From: Trichopria drosophilae
Taxonomy: Eukaryota; Arthropoda; Insecta; Hymenoptera; Diapriidae
DNA: 64,000 nucleotides
Direction: 5' to 3'
NCBI GenBank assembly: GCA_030407085.1
Contig: CM059584.1
Location: 7,626,001 to 7,690,000, forward strand
The translations under genes were made by a program, and so were the position numbers. Below the pieces are notes generated by a model. It saw nothing but the letters and a program-made list of their open reading frames with translations. It did not search any database and was not told the DNA's origin. Below are positions 22,820 to 33,726 of the stretch, in pieces. Positions within the stretch are counted from its first letter, which is position 1; every line of letters starts with the position of its first letter.

Positions 22820-23210
22820 TTTGACCTTCAGCTATGATTTACCTAACTACTATTTCTGTATATAACCTTCAACCTACTTTGAGCTTGAATGATTTGAAAT
22901 GATCATGGATTGTATAGGTAGGTAATATTAGGGTGGGATATGATATGTTAGTATTTCATTTGTATTTGACCTTTGCGTTCCCTTCAAATATTCTCTCCGT
23001 GACCTTTCTTTCTATGCACAACTATTCTACTGTCTTTGACCTTGACAATGATCTTGAATTATATAGGTAATGCAAGGTTAGGTTAAGATATGTTACTAGG
23101 TCACCTGTATTTGACCTTCATGCGACCATCAAATATCCTCTACGTAACCTCGTCGTATATAATACATAACAATTAACTTACTTTGACCTTGCTTTGACTT
23201 TGTTTAACCG
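22820..23210 (+). repeat. Degenerate tandem repeat rich in TTTGACCTT
   Basis: Three units begin TTGACCTTC or TTGACCTTT at about 22821, 22976 and 23111. Each carries further GACCTT words and a TATAGGTA(R)GTAAT/GATATGTTA tail. TGACCTTGA is the monomeric nuclear-receptor site (TCAAGGTCA on the other strand, FTZ-F1/ERR type). Units are 135-155 bp and diverged. Confidence 0.65.
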
Positions 23211-23264
23211 TTTCACACCCAGGCAAAACTAGCTGGATAAAAAAACTAATGTGCGACGGTTCTC

Positions 23265-23480
23265 ATAGTTTTCGGGGTCGCTGATTATGAATCCGGTGTT
23301 TAAAAATTCAAAATGGCGGATCCAATATGGCGGACGACAAATGTAAAAATTGATTGGATTGGCATAAACTTGTTATTCAGAAGTTTTTGTGGTCGCTGAT
23401 TACAAATATGATTCAAATATATCTTGGATCCGCCATTTTGAATTTTTTAAAACTGATGTCATATGCGCAATTAGCGAACC
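23265..23480. repeat. GGATCC/ATGGCGG family, inverted pair
   Basis: GGGGTCGCTGATTATGAATC and AAAATGGCGGATCCAATATG are followed by an inverted partner, TTGGATCCGCCATTTTGAA, about 110 bp further on. It is the best-preserved core of this family in the window. Confidence 0.7.
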
Positions 23481-23766
23481 CAAAAAAGAAACAATTTTGA
23501 GGCGATTTAAAAATGTTTTAAAAATTCTTGTTTTTTAACAACAATTTGTGTATTTTCTTAAACAATAGGAATTTTTTAACACTATCTAGGTTACATATTT
23601 TTAAAGCCCTATGCTTCCAGAAAAAAACGCACTGAATTTGACTCTACAATATTATATTTTTTCGGTCTTTACTATTTATAGTACCTGATAAGAAAAATTA
23701 TATTTTGTAATTTGTATACAATTTTATATTTTAATGAAATAGTTTGTTTAGTCAATAATCAGTATT

Positions 23767-23792
23767 TTTAACTTTCTCTTGCAGGTGAGTAC
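23767..23792 (+). other. Candidate recursive (zero-length exon) splice site
   Basis: The sequence TTTAACTTTCTCTTGCAG abuts GTGAGTACCG, with the junction between 23784 and 23785. The first part is a good 3' splice site (pyrimidine tract and CAG). The second is a strong 5' splice site (GTGAGTA). Such back-to-back sites are used for stepwise removal of very long introns in insects. No host gene can be named, so this stays a prediction. Confidence 0.45.
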
Positions 23793-24039
23793 CGAATGCA
23801 AAGCTGAGTGAACATTGTTTTAATGATCTCGTAGTAAGTACAGCTTAGTTAATAATCCTATAACTAGCGTATAGTGTAATTACGTATACCTGAATTATCC
23901 ACATGTCTAATCATGCATTAAATACAATAATTGTAACATTTCGGAATTATTTTGAAATATTTTTGCATAACATTTCAAGATATTTTCATCAGAATATTTC
24001 AATAGTAAATGAAAGACAATTAGGATTCAATTTTGGTAT

Positions 24040-24860
24040 TGCCCCAGAAGGTCCAAATAAATGCTTGTTTCTTTAAGGCCCCCTGGGCCCTTTCTTTTTT
24101 TCTCACTATCTTGTCACGCGTGTTTACGTCCAATTAGTATTATCATCTTGTGCGTACTTAGTAAACTCGACAGAAAACTCGTCCAGAGCGCTCCTTGGTA
24201 CCGCAGACGGCAAGGCGTGTTATTTTTTCCTTTTTTTCGTTGTCTGGCCCCCCTTTTTTAACCATCATTCACTTTTTACGTTTTGTCGCGTCGCGTTGTC
24301 CTCTTTTTATTATCATCTGTACACGCGGGTGGGAACAATGGACTCTTTCATCGAAAACTGCGACACTACTCCTCCATCTCCGTGATCTCCTTAAGGTACG
24401 AGGTCTTTGGCCCTATGAGTTTTTTATCCCTCCTTGTCTGATGTCTTTCTGTCTCTGTCGACCTGCACTCCCCCGCCACGGATGCACATCCTTCCATTCG
24501 ATCCTGAATCCCCGATCTGCGTCTGTCTTTTTCTGTCCTCTTTTCATGCAATGTTTCTGTCTCTCTCTTTCCTTCAGGTTTTCCATCTTTCGCCTGATCT
24601 GTCATCTTCTTCCTAAGGCTCGTTACCTTCTTTATGTATACTTTTCTCTGCTACGTTACACTCGTATCTCCATCTTTGTCTTTCACTCCTTTTCCTATCT
24701 TCCTTTCTGATTTCTGCTCTCCATCGTAGCGGTACACGTCGACGTCGTCCCGGCCGTGTAATTATTCCGCTCGTTGGCCTGAAAATCCTCCGGCCGTGTC
24801 ACGTGTTCAGTTCACCAGCGTGTCAGGTCTATATACCCGATGTACAAAAGCATACCGATC
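24040..24860 (+). other. Pyrimidine-rich, GC-elevated island
   Basis: About 800 bp is strongly biased to C and T on the plus strand (CTGTCTCTCTCTTTCCTTC, CTCCATCTTTGTCTTTCACT) and ends in CG-rich sequence (ACACGTCGACGTCGTCC). The 171-codon frame at 24195-24710 and the K/R/E-rich antisense frame at 24366-24605 are what a stop-poor pyrimidine strand would give by chance. A real exon or a noncoding transcript cannot be excluded. Confidence 0.5.
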
Positions 24861-24864
24861 GAGA

Positions 24865-25355
24865 TTTTCGAAAATTGTCCTCTTCTGACGTTCATTATGC
24901 TAACAAATTTTCAAAAATATATTACAACAATTTTGAAACAAAATTAGTCTTGCTGCTATAGATTCCTAGGTAAAAATTGAGCCTCAGTCAACATGGCGTT
25001 AATTTTGAAGAAAAAACAATGGAAATTGTGCGGATATGATATTAAACCTCATCTAAGGTCTCTATCTGCAAGTAGTACATAAATAATCGATTTTTTAAAT
25101 TTGGACCCCTGCAGTTTCAACGCCATTTTTTTTATCACGACGGTTTCTTGAACAATTTAATTACTCTTCCAGTACATAAAATTCAGTATAATTAAAAAAT
25201 AATTTATTTTGTGTTCTACACCTGGGGAAAAATTGTTTGGACATCATTGTGCATCATTTTCATGCATTAATTATGAATTCCAATGAAATTTGTAATAAAT
25301 GCAAATTAAGTTATGATGCATCATTGAAACAGCATTAAACAAATAATCGAAAAAA
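24865..25355. other. No gene seen
   Basis: AT-rich. ACATGGCGTTAATTTTGAAG near 24990 and TTTCAACGCCATTTTTTTTA near 25116 are partly complementary and could be ends of a decayed hairpin. Confidence 0.45.
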
Positions 25356-25358
25356 AGT

Positions 25359-25430
25359 TGACGAAGGCGGATTCGAACCTGGGACCATGACGTACAAATC
25401 CAATGACTGAACCACTGAGCCACATTACAT
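25359..25430 (-). repeat. tRNA-like Pol III sequence, probably SINE head or pseudogene
   Basis: On the minus strand TGGCTCAGTGGTTCAG is a good box A and GGTTCGAATCC a perfect box B, with a T run just downstream. The spacing fits a tRNA. However, the T stem (CCAGG against CCGCC) and the D stem do not pair, and no acceptor stem forms. It is therefore a tRNA-derived relic and not a working gene. Confidence 0.65.
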
Positions 25431-25439
25431 TTGTAGGAT

Positions 25440-26700
25440 ATAAAGTATTCAAGATGAACTGTGTTGAATGTTTCAATGTGTTCGGAGAGTTTTTTCAAAA
25501 ATTCAATAAAGCAAAATATTTTCTAGTAACCAAATAGCTTCTCTCTCATAGATATCAGATGTAAACAAAGAACTCTGAGGAGGAAATTTTGAGGACATTT
25601 TGATTACAATTTGTAAGTCTGCAATTGTTATTTCGGAAAATCCATTTCGATTTTTTTTTATGGATGACGGTAGACGGGATTTGGAAATATTACAACCAAT
25701 AAACGTCAAGATAAAAGTTAGCTACTTCTTATCGATTTTATGTATTTTTTGTCACCATTATGTCATACATCAAAATATCAACATTTAACAATTTAATAGG
25801 GTATATAAACTGTGCGTGCTATCTCAAAACAAAGATATTAAATTTGAGAAGGAAACTTATCGCCGACACGATCTTATTCATTCTCTTCTTTTGAATAAAT
25901 AAAAACGTCTTAAATTTAAGCTAATTAGAACATTTTAAAAGCTACACATGTCTTAAAAACGGATTTTTTAATCATTCATTCCTTGACATTTTATATACTA
26001 TATAATAATTACAAATGAAACACATTTTAGTGAATTGTCGTTTAACTAAATTCGATTTTAATGAAGAATATATGTTCTTATGATTATATTTACATTAAAT
26101 ATATTATTTAAAAATTATAAAGCAATTTTGCCCAGTAAACATCAGTAGATTACAACAAAGTCGTTGCCCACTTGTTGCGTAATACGTCCAATCACGATAT
26201 TCGTCGTGCGTACTTAATTATCACTGCAAATTAGCCATCTATATGGAAATGCTGGAACTAATTAAAGAGCTAGGATGTGTTTTAATAAATAACAACGTCT
26301 AATTGCAACTATCAATGTTTTTAGCTTACATATTTTACATATGTATTCGAAGGATATCGCCTATTGTGAATAATGTACAAAACCGATATGTGATACTGTC
26401 TGGAAACGTCGTATGTTTCAAGATAACCGCCTTTAGTATCATTTGCTAGACTAACAAAGGTCTTCCGATATACGAAAGTAACTTCAGATTTACTACTTTT
26501 AACAAACCTTTGTTCTAGTCACACGAATCTAGAGTAAAGATTATTTTATGTAAGTCGTTCCTGAGTTTTATTAGTAATTTAGCAGGATTTTTTAATTGAA
26601 AATTGAAAGAGTATAATTATTAAATAAATAAATGTATTTATATTTTGACAAATTTAACAAAACTCTCGACATACTGGATGCAATTAAATAGATTAAAACT
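25440..26700. other. AT-rich, no gene seen
   Basis: No repeat family or coding signal recognised in this 1.2 kb. Confidence 0.55.
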
Positions 26701-26705
26701 GCTTA

Positions 26706-26862
26706 GGGGCTGTACTTAAATTACGTAACGCAATTTTTTGATATTCTGGACCCCCCCCCCTCCTCCCGTAACGCTATTTGCCAAACCCTTAGCGATGGGT
26801 GTAACGCAGGCCTGGACCCCCCCCCCCCCCCCCTCGGCGTTACGTAATTTAAGTACAGCCCC
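26706..26862 (-). mobile_element. PIF/Harbinger-type MITE, copy 2
   Basis: The ends GGGGCTGTACTTAAATTACG and its exact complement are flanked by TTA (26703-26705, 26863-26865). It is the reverse complement of the copy at 18691-18841. The words CTATTTGCCAAAC and GATGGGTGTAACGCAGGC are conserved. C runs of 10 (26751-26760) and about 17 (26817-26833) replace the G runs. Confidence 0.9.
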
Positions 26863-27245
26863 TTACAGATTTTTCAAAAAAAGCATCACTAATAACTATT
26901 CAGCAGAATTATTCAAAATATGTATGAAATAATCTTGGATTGGAGAAGGGCACGTATCAAATGCCGCGAACTGTTTACAATCCTTAAGGAATGTTGTTTA
27001 CATTTCACGGTTGTTATTGATTCAGTCTGCAATTCTTGGAAAAATTGTGCCTCGCTATTAAATTATACAAGAGCTGGTGTGGATTCCTCGTTTGCATTGT
27101 GTAAGTTTGGTAATAAGATTACTCTTTCCCGTTCGTTTATAATTATTATATTGTTTTCTACCGCTAGTGATTATAGAATCGGACTAAATTATATTAAGGA
27201 TTTCAGGAAAATTATGAAGAAAACCTATGAGCCGAGCATATAAAC

Positions 27246-27365
27246 TCCTACGAAGTAACTGATGAAAATGTTAATGAAAATAATAACAATAGCAGTGATG
27301 TTAATGACGATGAGGATGATGATGATGATGATGATGATTGTACTCATATTAAATCTGCTGAATGA
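27246..27365 (+). other. Acidic reading-frame fragment with GAT repeat
   Basis: In this frame the sequence reads 39 codons, rich in D, N and E, with a run of eight D from a GAT repeat (27309-27338), and stops at TGA. The frame is closed just upstream by a TGA at 27228-27230. A 107-codon frame at 26920-27243 lies in another phase and shows no known domain. This may be the broken end of an old gene or only a microsatellite. Confidence 0.25.
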
Positions 27366-28210
27366 ACTTCAAACTTTTTCCTAATAATAGCCACGCTCAA
27401 AAAACGTCTATTACAAAAAGTGTCTAGAAATTTTTAAGTTATCGTAAAAAAAAACATCTACAGAATATTACCTAAATTATCGCCTTGAAACTGGGGACAA
27501 TAATATTTAGGTTTACGTATTAAATATCCTGAATACTTTTTGCAGAAACAGAGCAGTCTTTGTCCACAGTTTATCTAAAAAAGTTAACGAAAAATAATCA
27601 ATGATTTTGATACATTTTGTATGGAAAACTGGCCACATTTTATTACTCACAATCTCTCCAGTGCACAAGATTATTGTGAATCCTTTTAACAGTTAGTTTA
27701 ATAAAAGTAATTTAGTAGTTGAAACTACCGAAAAACTCTGATTACTCAATTTCATTTTGGCAAATTTTTTATGAATTCGGTCCACGATTGTGGATACATC
27801 ATTTTGAATATTCAAAATTTGAGGTTAGATTCGTAACCAGTGATCCTTCTACAAATTTCAACTATTTTCATTACCATTTAGTTAGTACCGAAATTGTTGA
27901 TCATTCAGGAATCTTTAGTCCTTAGAAAAAAATAAAATTCTTTATTTAGATTCGTGCAAAGTTTAATTATAGTTAGAAATGAAACGAGTTTTCGTGATTT
28001 GAATTATTGTTTAGATCTAAAATCTTGTTTTGATATTGGAAAGGTATAACTTTTTTTGTATTTAATAAGACTAGTTTACGTCCAGTAAGCAGAGAACATT
28101 TTATTTTAAAATTAACTTGATCTCAAACTCGAATTAACCCAGACACGATTCTAACATTTTTTCTGTGCAATTTCATCGTTCCAATGTTGTTATCAACTCA
28201 AAACAATGGC
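27366..28210. other. AT-rich, no gene seen
   Basis: Nothing recognised. Confidence 0.5.
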
Positions 28211-28494
28211 GTTAAAATTGTTACATCTCAAATTAAGACGTAATTTCATTTCGAATTTTTAATAGTTTTAATAATATTTAGGTATAAAATCGTGTCTTAA
28301 TATGTTAATTAGGTTTTAAATAAGTCTTGCCTTTTCTGGTTTATCTGCTATAAATAGAATGTAGTTTAAATGTATTTGAAGATCTGTCTACAAGAAATTT
28401 CTTTTTACCCAAGGAATAATTAACCTTAAACATTGACTTAATTTTTAAAGAATTACAATATGATACTAAATTTGAGATGTAACAATTTTTTTTC
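28211..28494. repeat. Long-hairpin repeat family B, third copy
   Basis: TTAAAATTGTTACATCTCAA at the left and TTTGAGATGTAACAATTTTT at the right are the family ends. The middle is more diverged than in 13478-13838. Confidence 0.75.
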
Positions 28495-28647
28495 TGGAAA
28501 TATTTCCTCGATTTCTGGTCAGGATGTTACACAAAGTAGTCAAATATTTTTATGCATTCGTTAACATTAGATTAGTTAAATTCCTTTTAAATACTGAAAA
28601 GTGTAATTCAATATAATCCAGTTTAATAAATAAATTCCTAATTGTGC

Positions 28648-29390
28648 AAGCAAGGCGTAATTTCAGATCAATGCAACGCTAATTTCCTTAAGGTAGCTAG
28701 ACCCCAAGATATTAGCGAAAATAATTTAATAACACTTCCAGGAATTGAAGTTTTATTATACATGATATTGTTACAGAGTTCAAGCATTATTATTCTTGAA
28801 AAAAAAATTGAAACTTGCAAAAATAATTTGTTAACCAACTTTTCTTAGCGACTCAAATTTTCTTCTTATTTTCATTCAAAACTTTTCTAAAAATGAATGG
28901 ATTTCAATGAATGACGGCTTATTTTTTCGAGAAAAAAATTCTTTACAACTTCACCGAATAAATTTCTCAAATTTTTTTGCCTGATCACTAAAATTATTCA
29001 GAAAAGTTAAAAAATAATATATATTTTTTTTAATAATTCGAGATATTTGACCCCAGTTTTAGAAATTCAAGAAATTCATTCGGTGAAGTTGTAGAGAATC
29101 TTTTTCTTGAAAAAATAAGCCATCATTCATTGAAATCCATTCATTTTTAGAAAAGTTTTGAATGAAAATAAGAAGAAAATTTGAGTCGCTAAGAAAAGTT
29201 GGTTATCAAATTATTTTTGCAAGTTTCAATTTTTTTTTCAAGAAAAATAACGCTCGAACTCTGTTACAATATCATGCATAATAAAAATTTTATTCCTGGA
29301 AGTGTTATAAAAATATTTTCGCTAACATATTATATCCTGGGGTCTAACTACCTTAAATTTGGTCAATACTGACGGTAACTTTCACATTAT
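28648..29390. repeat. Family B copy split by a TTAA element
   Basis: Left of the insert: AAGGCGTAATTTCAG and AACGCTAATTTCC. Right of it: ATTTGGTCAATACTGAC and TAACTTTC. Joined at TTAA this restores the order seen at 13515-13600 (GGCGTAATTTCAG, GCGTTAATTTTC, TTAA, ATTCAGTCAATATT). The remainder of the copy is missing or unrecognisable. Confidence 0.75.
28692..29352. mobile_element. 661-bp palindromic element at a TTAA site
   Basis: The ends GGTAGCTAGACCCCAAGATA and its near complement TCCTGGGGTCTAACTACC are flanked by TTAA (28688-28691, 29353-29356). Arms of about 290 bp share AACACTTCCAGGAAT, AAGAAAAGTTGG and ATGAATGGATTTCAATGAAT. No coding capacity. The TTAA duplication points to piggyBac, but the end sequence does not begin CCC as in the other TTAA family here. 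Confidence 0.85.
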
Positions 29391-29399
29391 TTATTACAA

Positions 29400-31130
29400 C
29401 TGATACTTTTTGCATTAAAATATTTTTACGCAACAGAATAACCAACGCTGTTTCCACTTTCATCGTACTTAGACAATGTAATTATAAAAAACTCGAGCAG
29501 CACACTTTCTCCTGACATGCCTATTCTTGAAAATAATTAAAAAAAATATATTCAAATTTTGTATTACAAAAACTACTTTTTACGTTACTTTTAGAAGATA
29601 ATTTCAGACGAATTCTAAACGATTCTCGTTAATGCCTAAAATTACCATACTTTCGAGCACTTCTATAAGACAACCGGTATTTTAGTTCCCGCGGTTTATG
29701 CTCTGAAAGGATGGATCACGCATGTCGTTTTTTTTTATAAGACGATTGTTCTTTTGGGCGTGACGACCGTTATATCTTCGAGTTCAACTACACCATGACG
29801 GAAGGAAAAGTCCGAATGCGCCGTCAGCTGGGAAAGAAACCTTATTACATACGCGATATTATTTTACTTTCTAGTCGGTAATGGAATTTGATGAAAGAAA
29901 ACGTCTCACAGAAAAAGAAAGTCCGCCATTTTGAATCTCGAAATTTAATTGCGAATCACAGATGGGTTTTAGTTTAAAATAAATATTGAAGTGATGGTTG
30001 AAATAAAAACGTTCAGAATATTCTTTACCTTAAAAAATTTTATTTTGCTACAATTTTGTATTTTTCATGTATGTTTAGCTACTCTGGAAAATAAGTTATT
30101 AATGACATTTTAAATGAAACTTTATCAGCAAATAGATTCTTAAACTTCTAGACTGCTGTCGATTCACGTTGCGTCCATAACCTCAAAATACAAAATCAAC
30201 TCGCATTCCTATTTCAGATCCTTTAGATCAATCACGAAAAGTTATCAAAACGTTGACTTATATTAACTTTTGAATTCTTAAAATAGTTATTAAATCCTGT
30301 TAGTAGAGATTTTAATAAATTATCCGGAACATTTATCTCCTTAAATCTCTTAAATTGCTACTATCAAACAAAAATATTAATTGAAATGCCCCTCATTGGT
30401 AATTTATAAAATAAATAAATAAAACATATATATTATATCATAATTAAATACTTCTTATTATAACATTTTAAAATATATAATATTAAATATTTTACATATT
30501 TGCACAAAAAAAAGTTTTGAAACTAATTTGAATAAATTCATAATTAAATGAATAATTAAAAAAAGAAAATTCAAACAAATCACGCTCAAATTTTTTCTTT
30601 TCTTTTTATTCTCTACCTTATAATACTAATTGTATAAGAATCGTCGAGTAACTAATAACTAGTAACTACTTTTTTCGTACTAATAAGTAAACTTCTAAGC
30701 ATTTTTTAATTTTGAAATTGCACATAAGTCACCTACATTATCTAAGAGTTACACTAGGATTTTTTAAAATGTTTATTTTTCTTTAGCTTGTACTCATTCA
30801 ACATCCTTGTGATAAGACGTAATATCAGGTAATGTTAATACTAAACAAGTCGTTTGCTTATCAACGTCAAAACATAAAATAAATACTCTACTGTTCACCA
30901 GTCGTTAATTTTCGATTAAATAATAAAATAATAAGAATACTTTTGGTTTCAAAAATTGCAATTGTATATTTAATAAATATGTGCTCAAGAACTATTTATG
31001 CTAAGACGTATCAAATAATACATTTTTTAATCAAACTTTTCATTTACTAATTCACAATTTTAAAAAATGCATAAATATGGGAAATTGTATACTCCTACGG
31101 ACTTCGGAGTAGAAATTCAATTTTTTCTCA
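29400..31130. other. AT-rich, no gene seen
   Basis: A GC-richer patch at 29680-29860 (CCGCGGTTTATGC, GGGCGTGACGACCG) is unexplained. The remainder is low-complexity A/T. Confidence 0.5.
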
Positions 31131-31133
31131 ATA

Positions 31134-31396
31134 CAGTAGAGTCCTAGTATACTTTTGTCTCTCTATATTTACGTCCCACTATATTTACCCAGTTCCGTCT
31201 CGCTATATTTGTCTGTCGCCGCTCTCGTTTTCCCCCACCTTTCACGCTGAAGCCTCAGGAAGGGCCTGCAGTGACGCCACGAACGTAACGCGACTTACGA
31301 AAGTGGGAGAAGCGGCACTCCCCTTATTTTGACAAATATAAGGAGACGGTAGGGAAGGCGAGGAACCGAGCGGGCAAATATACCGGGACTCCACTG
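31134..31396 (+). mobile_element. Pogo/Tc1-mariner-type MITE, copy 2
   Basis: The ends CAGTAGAGTCCTAGTATA and TATACCGGGACTCCACTG are flanked by TA (31132-31133, 31397-31398). It has the same length (263 bp) and orientation as 213-475 and shares GCCTCAGGAAGGGCCTG and GGCGAGGAACCGAG. Confidence 0.9.
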
Positions 31397-31527
31397 TAAT
31401 TCACTGTTTCTTTTCCTTTTCCAAACATAACTAATAATCCTGATATGGAAGAATCAGTTAATACCAATGGATGCTATGAATGAAATCACCATGAATTTAT
31501 TATGTGTCGAGTTGTTGTTAATCTTAA

Positions 31528-32275
31528 CCCTTTAAAGTCAAAAGTGACTATTTTTTTACAATACTTTCAGTGATGTACAGTATCAACTTAAAATTGTTCA
31601 AAAAAGCATGTACTTTCAGAATCCGGTATCAGAATTGTCGAAGGAACTGTTAATAAAAAGTTATAAACAATTTTTTGGAAAAAAACATGAATTTTCGAGG
31701 AAAAAAATTCGTTTAACCAAATTTTTCGAACGGAAAGAGGGCTCACTCGTGTGTAGATTTGGTCGATGGCATGTATACTTCATTGGATATTGTTACTATA
31801 CCAAAATGTAACATGGCGGCCATCGATGCAACTCTTTCCCCTCCAAAGTTTTCTAAAAAGGTTCATAATTTTTTCTCGGTTAGGATCGGCTTAACGAAAA
31901 AAAATTATAGAACAAAAAGTGCTTGCATGGTTGTATCGATGACCGCCATGTTTATTTTTGGTATAGTAACTATTTTACAATAAAGTATACATGCCATTGA
32001 CCAAATCTACATGCGTTAGACTCACGAGTGAGCCCTCTTTCCATTCGAAAATGTTGGTTGATCGAATTTTTTCCTCGAAAATTCATGATTTTTTCCAAAA
32101 AATTGTTTATAACTTTTTATTAACAAATTTTTCGACAATTCTGATACCGGATTCTGAAAGTACATGAAATTTTACGTTAGAAATGACAACTGAACAATTT
32201 TTTTAGCAATTTTAAGTTGATGCTGTACATCACTGAAAGTATTGTCAAAAAATGGTCACTTTGGGCGTTAAAGGA
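31528..32275. mobile_element. TTAA fold-back family, 748-bp palindrome
   Basis: It starts CCCTTTAAAGTCAAAAGTGA after TTAA (31524-31527). It ends TCACTTTGGGCGTTAAAGG, followed by ATAA where TTAA would be expected (32276-32279). The arms match almost throughout: ACTTTCAGTGATGTACAG, CAGAATCCGGTATCAGAATT, GAGGGCTCACTCGTG, TTGGTCGATGGCATGTATAC and ATGGCGGCCATCGATG all recur inverted. No protein. Confidence 0.85.
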
Positions 32276-32279
32276 ATAA

Positions 32280-32623
32280 GAATCTTTTTTTCAATATCAA
32301 CACAGGTAGCGGAATAAAAAATAGCTCAGATTTATATCGAAATGCATTCTATAAGAGGTCAGATAATATTTCACCGATTACATTTGGCAAATTTGACAAG
32401 AATTCACCACAACACAGAAAAAAAAATAATTAGTAGATTCTACCCAGAACTTAAGTAAAATTTACCGAAAAAGTTGAGTAACCATTGTTAATAAAAATAA
32501 TTAAAAGAACAATCCTAATTTTTTGCAGTTTATATGGAATTTATATTTTAAATACTACATTAATACAAATGATGTATTAAAATCTATTCCAAGTAAACAA
32601 ATCAGATAATTTTTATATTTAAT
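32280..32623. other. Short AT-rich spacer
   Basis: Nothing recognised. Confidence 0.5.
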
Positions 32624-32627
32624 ATAA

Positions 32628-33524
32628 GGGGCATTCCACGCCAAACGTGTAACTTTTTTTTTCGTATTTTTTTTTTCTTATCTAACTAGTCTCTTAACTT
32701 TAGAACATAAAAATGAAGCACTTTGGACCATATACATGTATAATAATAAAATATCGCTTGTATGAAATATTATTGTATGAAATATTACTCTTTGCATTAA
32801 ATAAAAATTTCGACTTTAATTTTTATAAATGATTTAAGCTCCAAAATATTAGTATAAAAAATTATTATTTATTTTTTTTTATGAATTATTACAGAAAGAC
32901 ATACAAAAATCGTTTCGAAGTGTTTAATTTAAATTTTACAATAGATCCACCGTTTTTAAAAATCTCAAAAAATTCATAAAAAAACCTCTGTTTGGTACAT
33001 TTCTAACAGCATATTAAACATCTTGGGCTGTGACTATTTTATATGCTCATTATCGATTTGAATTTAATAGCAAAAAATGAAGGCCCCTCAATTGCATGTA
33101 AAGCTATACAACACAGGGGCCTTCTTTCTCGAAAACTTAAAGTTAATTATCTCCGTCAATTTTGATCGTAGAATAATTTTTTTTTTTAAATTTTAAAGGG
33201 AATTTCATGCTCTACACGACTTATTTATCCAAATTTATATATTTTTATTTCTTACTCACAATAACTTCAAAAAAGTGCCAGTAGTATTGAAATGGTTATG
33301 TGCAATTCCCCAAGTTGGAAGTTTTAGATTTTTTTAATATCAAGTTTTGTATTGTCATCCGTTATCTTAATTCGAATAAGAAAATCTAAAACTTCCAACT
33401 TGGGGAATTGCACATAACCATTTCAATACTACTGGCTTCATTTTTATGTTCTAAAGTTAAGAGACTGGTTAGATAAGAAAAAAAAAATATGAAAAAAAGT
33501 TGCACATTTGGCGTGGAATGCCCC
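32628..33524. mobile_element. 897-bp fold-back element, GGGGCATTCCACGCCAAA ends
   Basis: The outer 90 bp of each side are complementary: GGGGCATTCCACGCCAAACG, then TTATCTAACTAGTCTCTTAA and AACATAAAAATGAAGC. ATAA flanks both ends (32624-32627, 33525-33528). A second, tighter palindrome lies at 33277-33436, with nearly perfect 55-bp arms carrying AATTCCCCAAGTTGGAAG. The 500-bp centre is AT-rich and non-coding. Confidence 0.85.
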
Positions 33525-33637
33525 ATAACTGGGGTCAATTTTCTTGCTAGGGTTGTTATAGAATATCTAGCCTAGTTTTTCGTTAATATTTGATGAAACA
33601 TCATTTGAAAACTTATTACTGAAAGGCTACATTACTA

Positions 33638-33724
33638 CCCGAGTAGAAATTTGTTCAGGCCCTGATCAGAGTGTAACGCTTTTGGTCAGGCCCTGATCAG
33701 GGCCGTAATAAATTTCTACTCGGG
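33638..33724. mobile_element. 87-bp hairpin MITE
   Basis: CCCGAGTAGAAATTT and AAATTTCTACTCGGG are exact complements flanked by TA (33636-33637, 33725-33726). Inside, GGCCCTGATCAG occurs twice; it is itself palindromic around TGATCA. Confidence 0.8.
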
Positions 33725-33726
33725 TA

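Noticed and set aside
24195..24710. Longest open frame in the window (171 codons, plus strand)
   Set aside because: It lies in a C/T-rich strand that is naturally poor in stop codons, and the translated sequence has no domain or regular composition. Overlapping frames on both strands are equally open.
25359..25430. Functional tRNA gene
   Set aside because: Boxes A and B are good but the T, D and acceptor stems do not pair.
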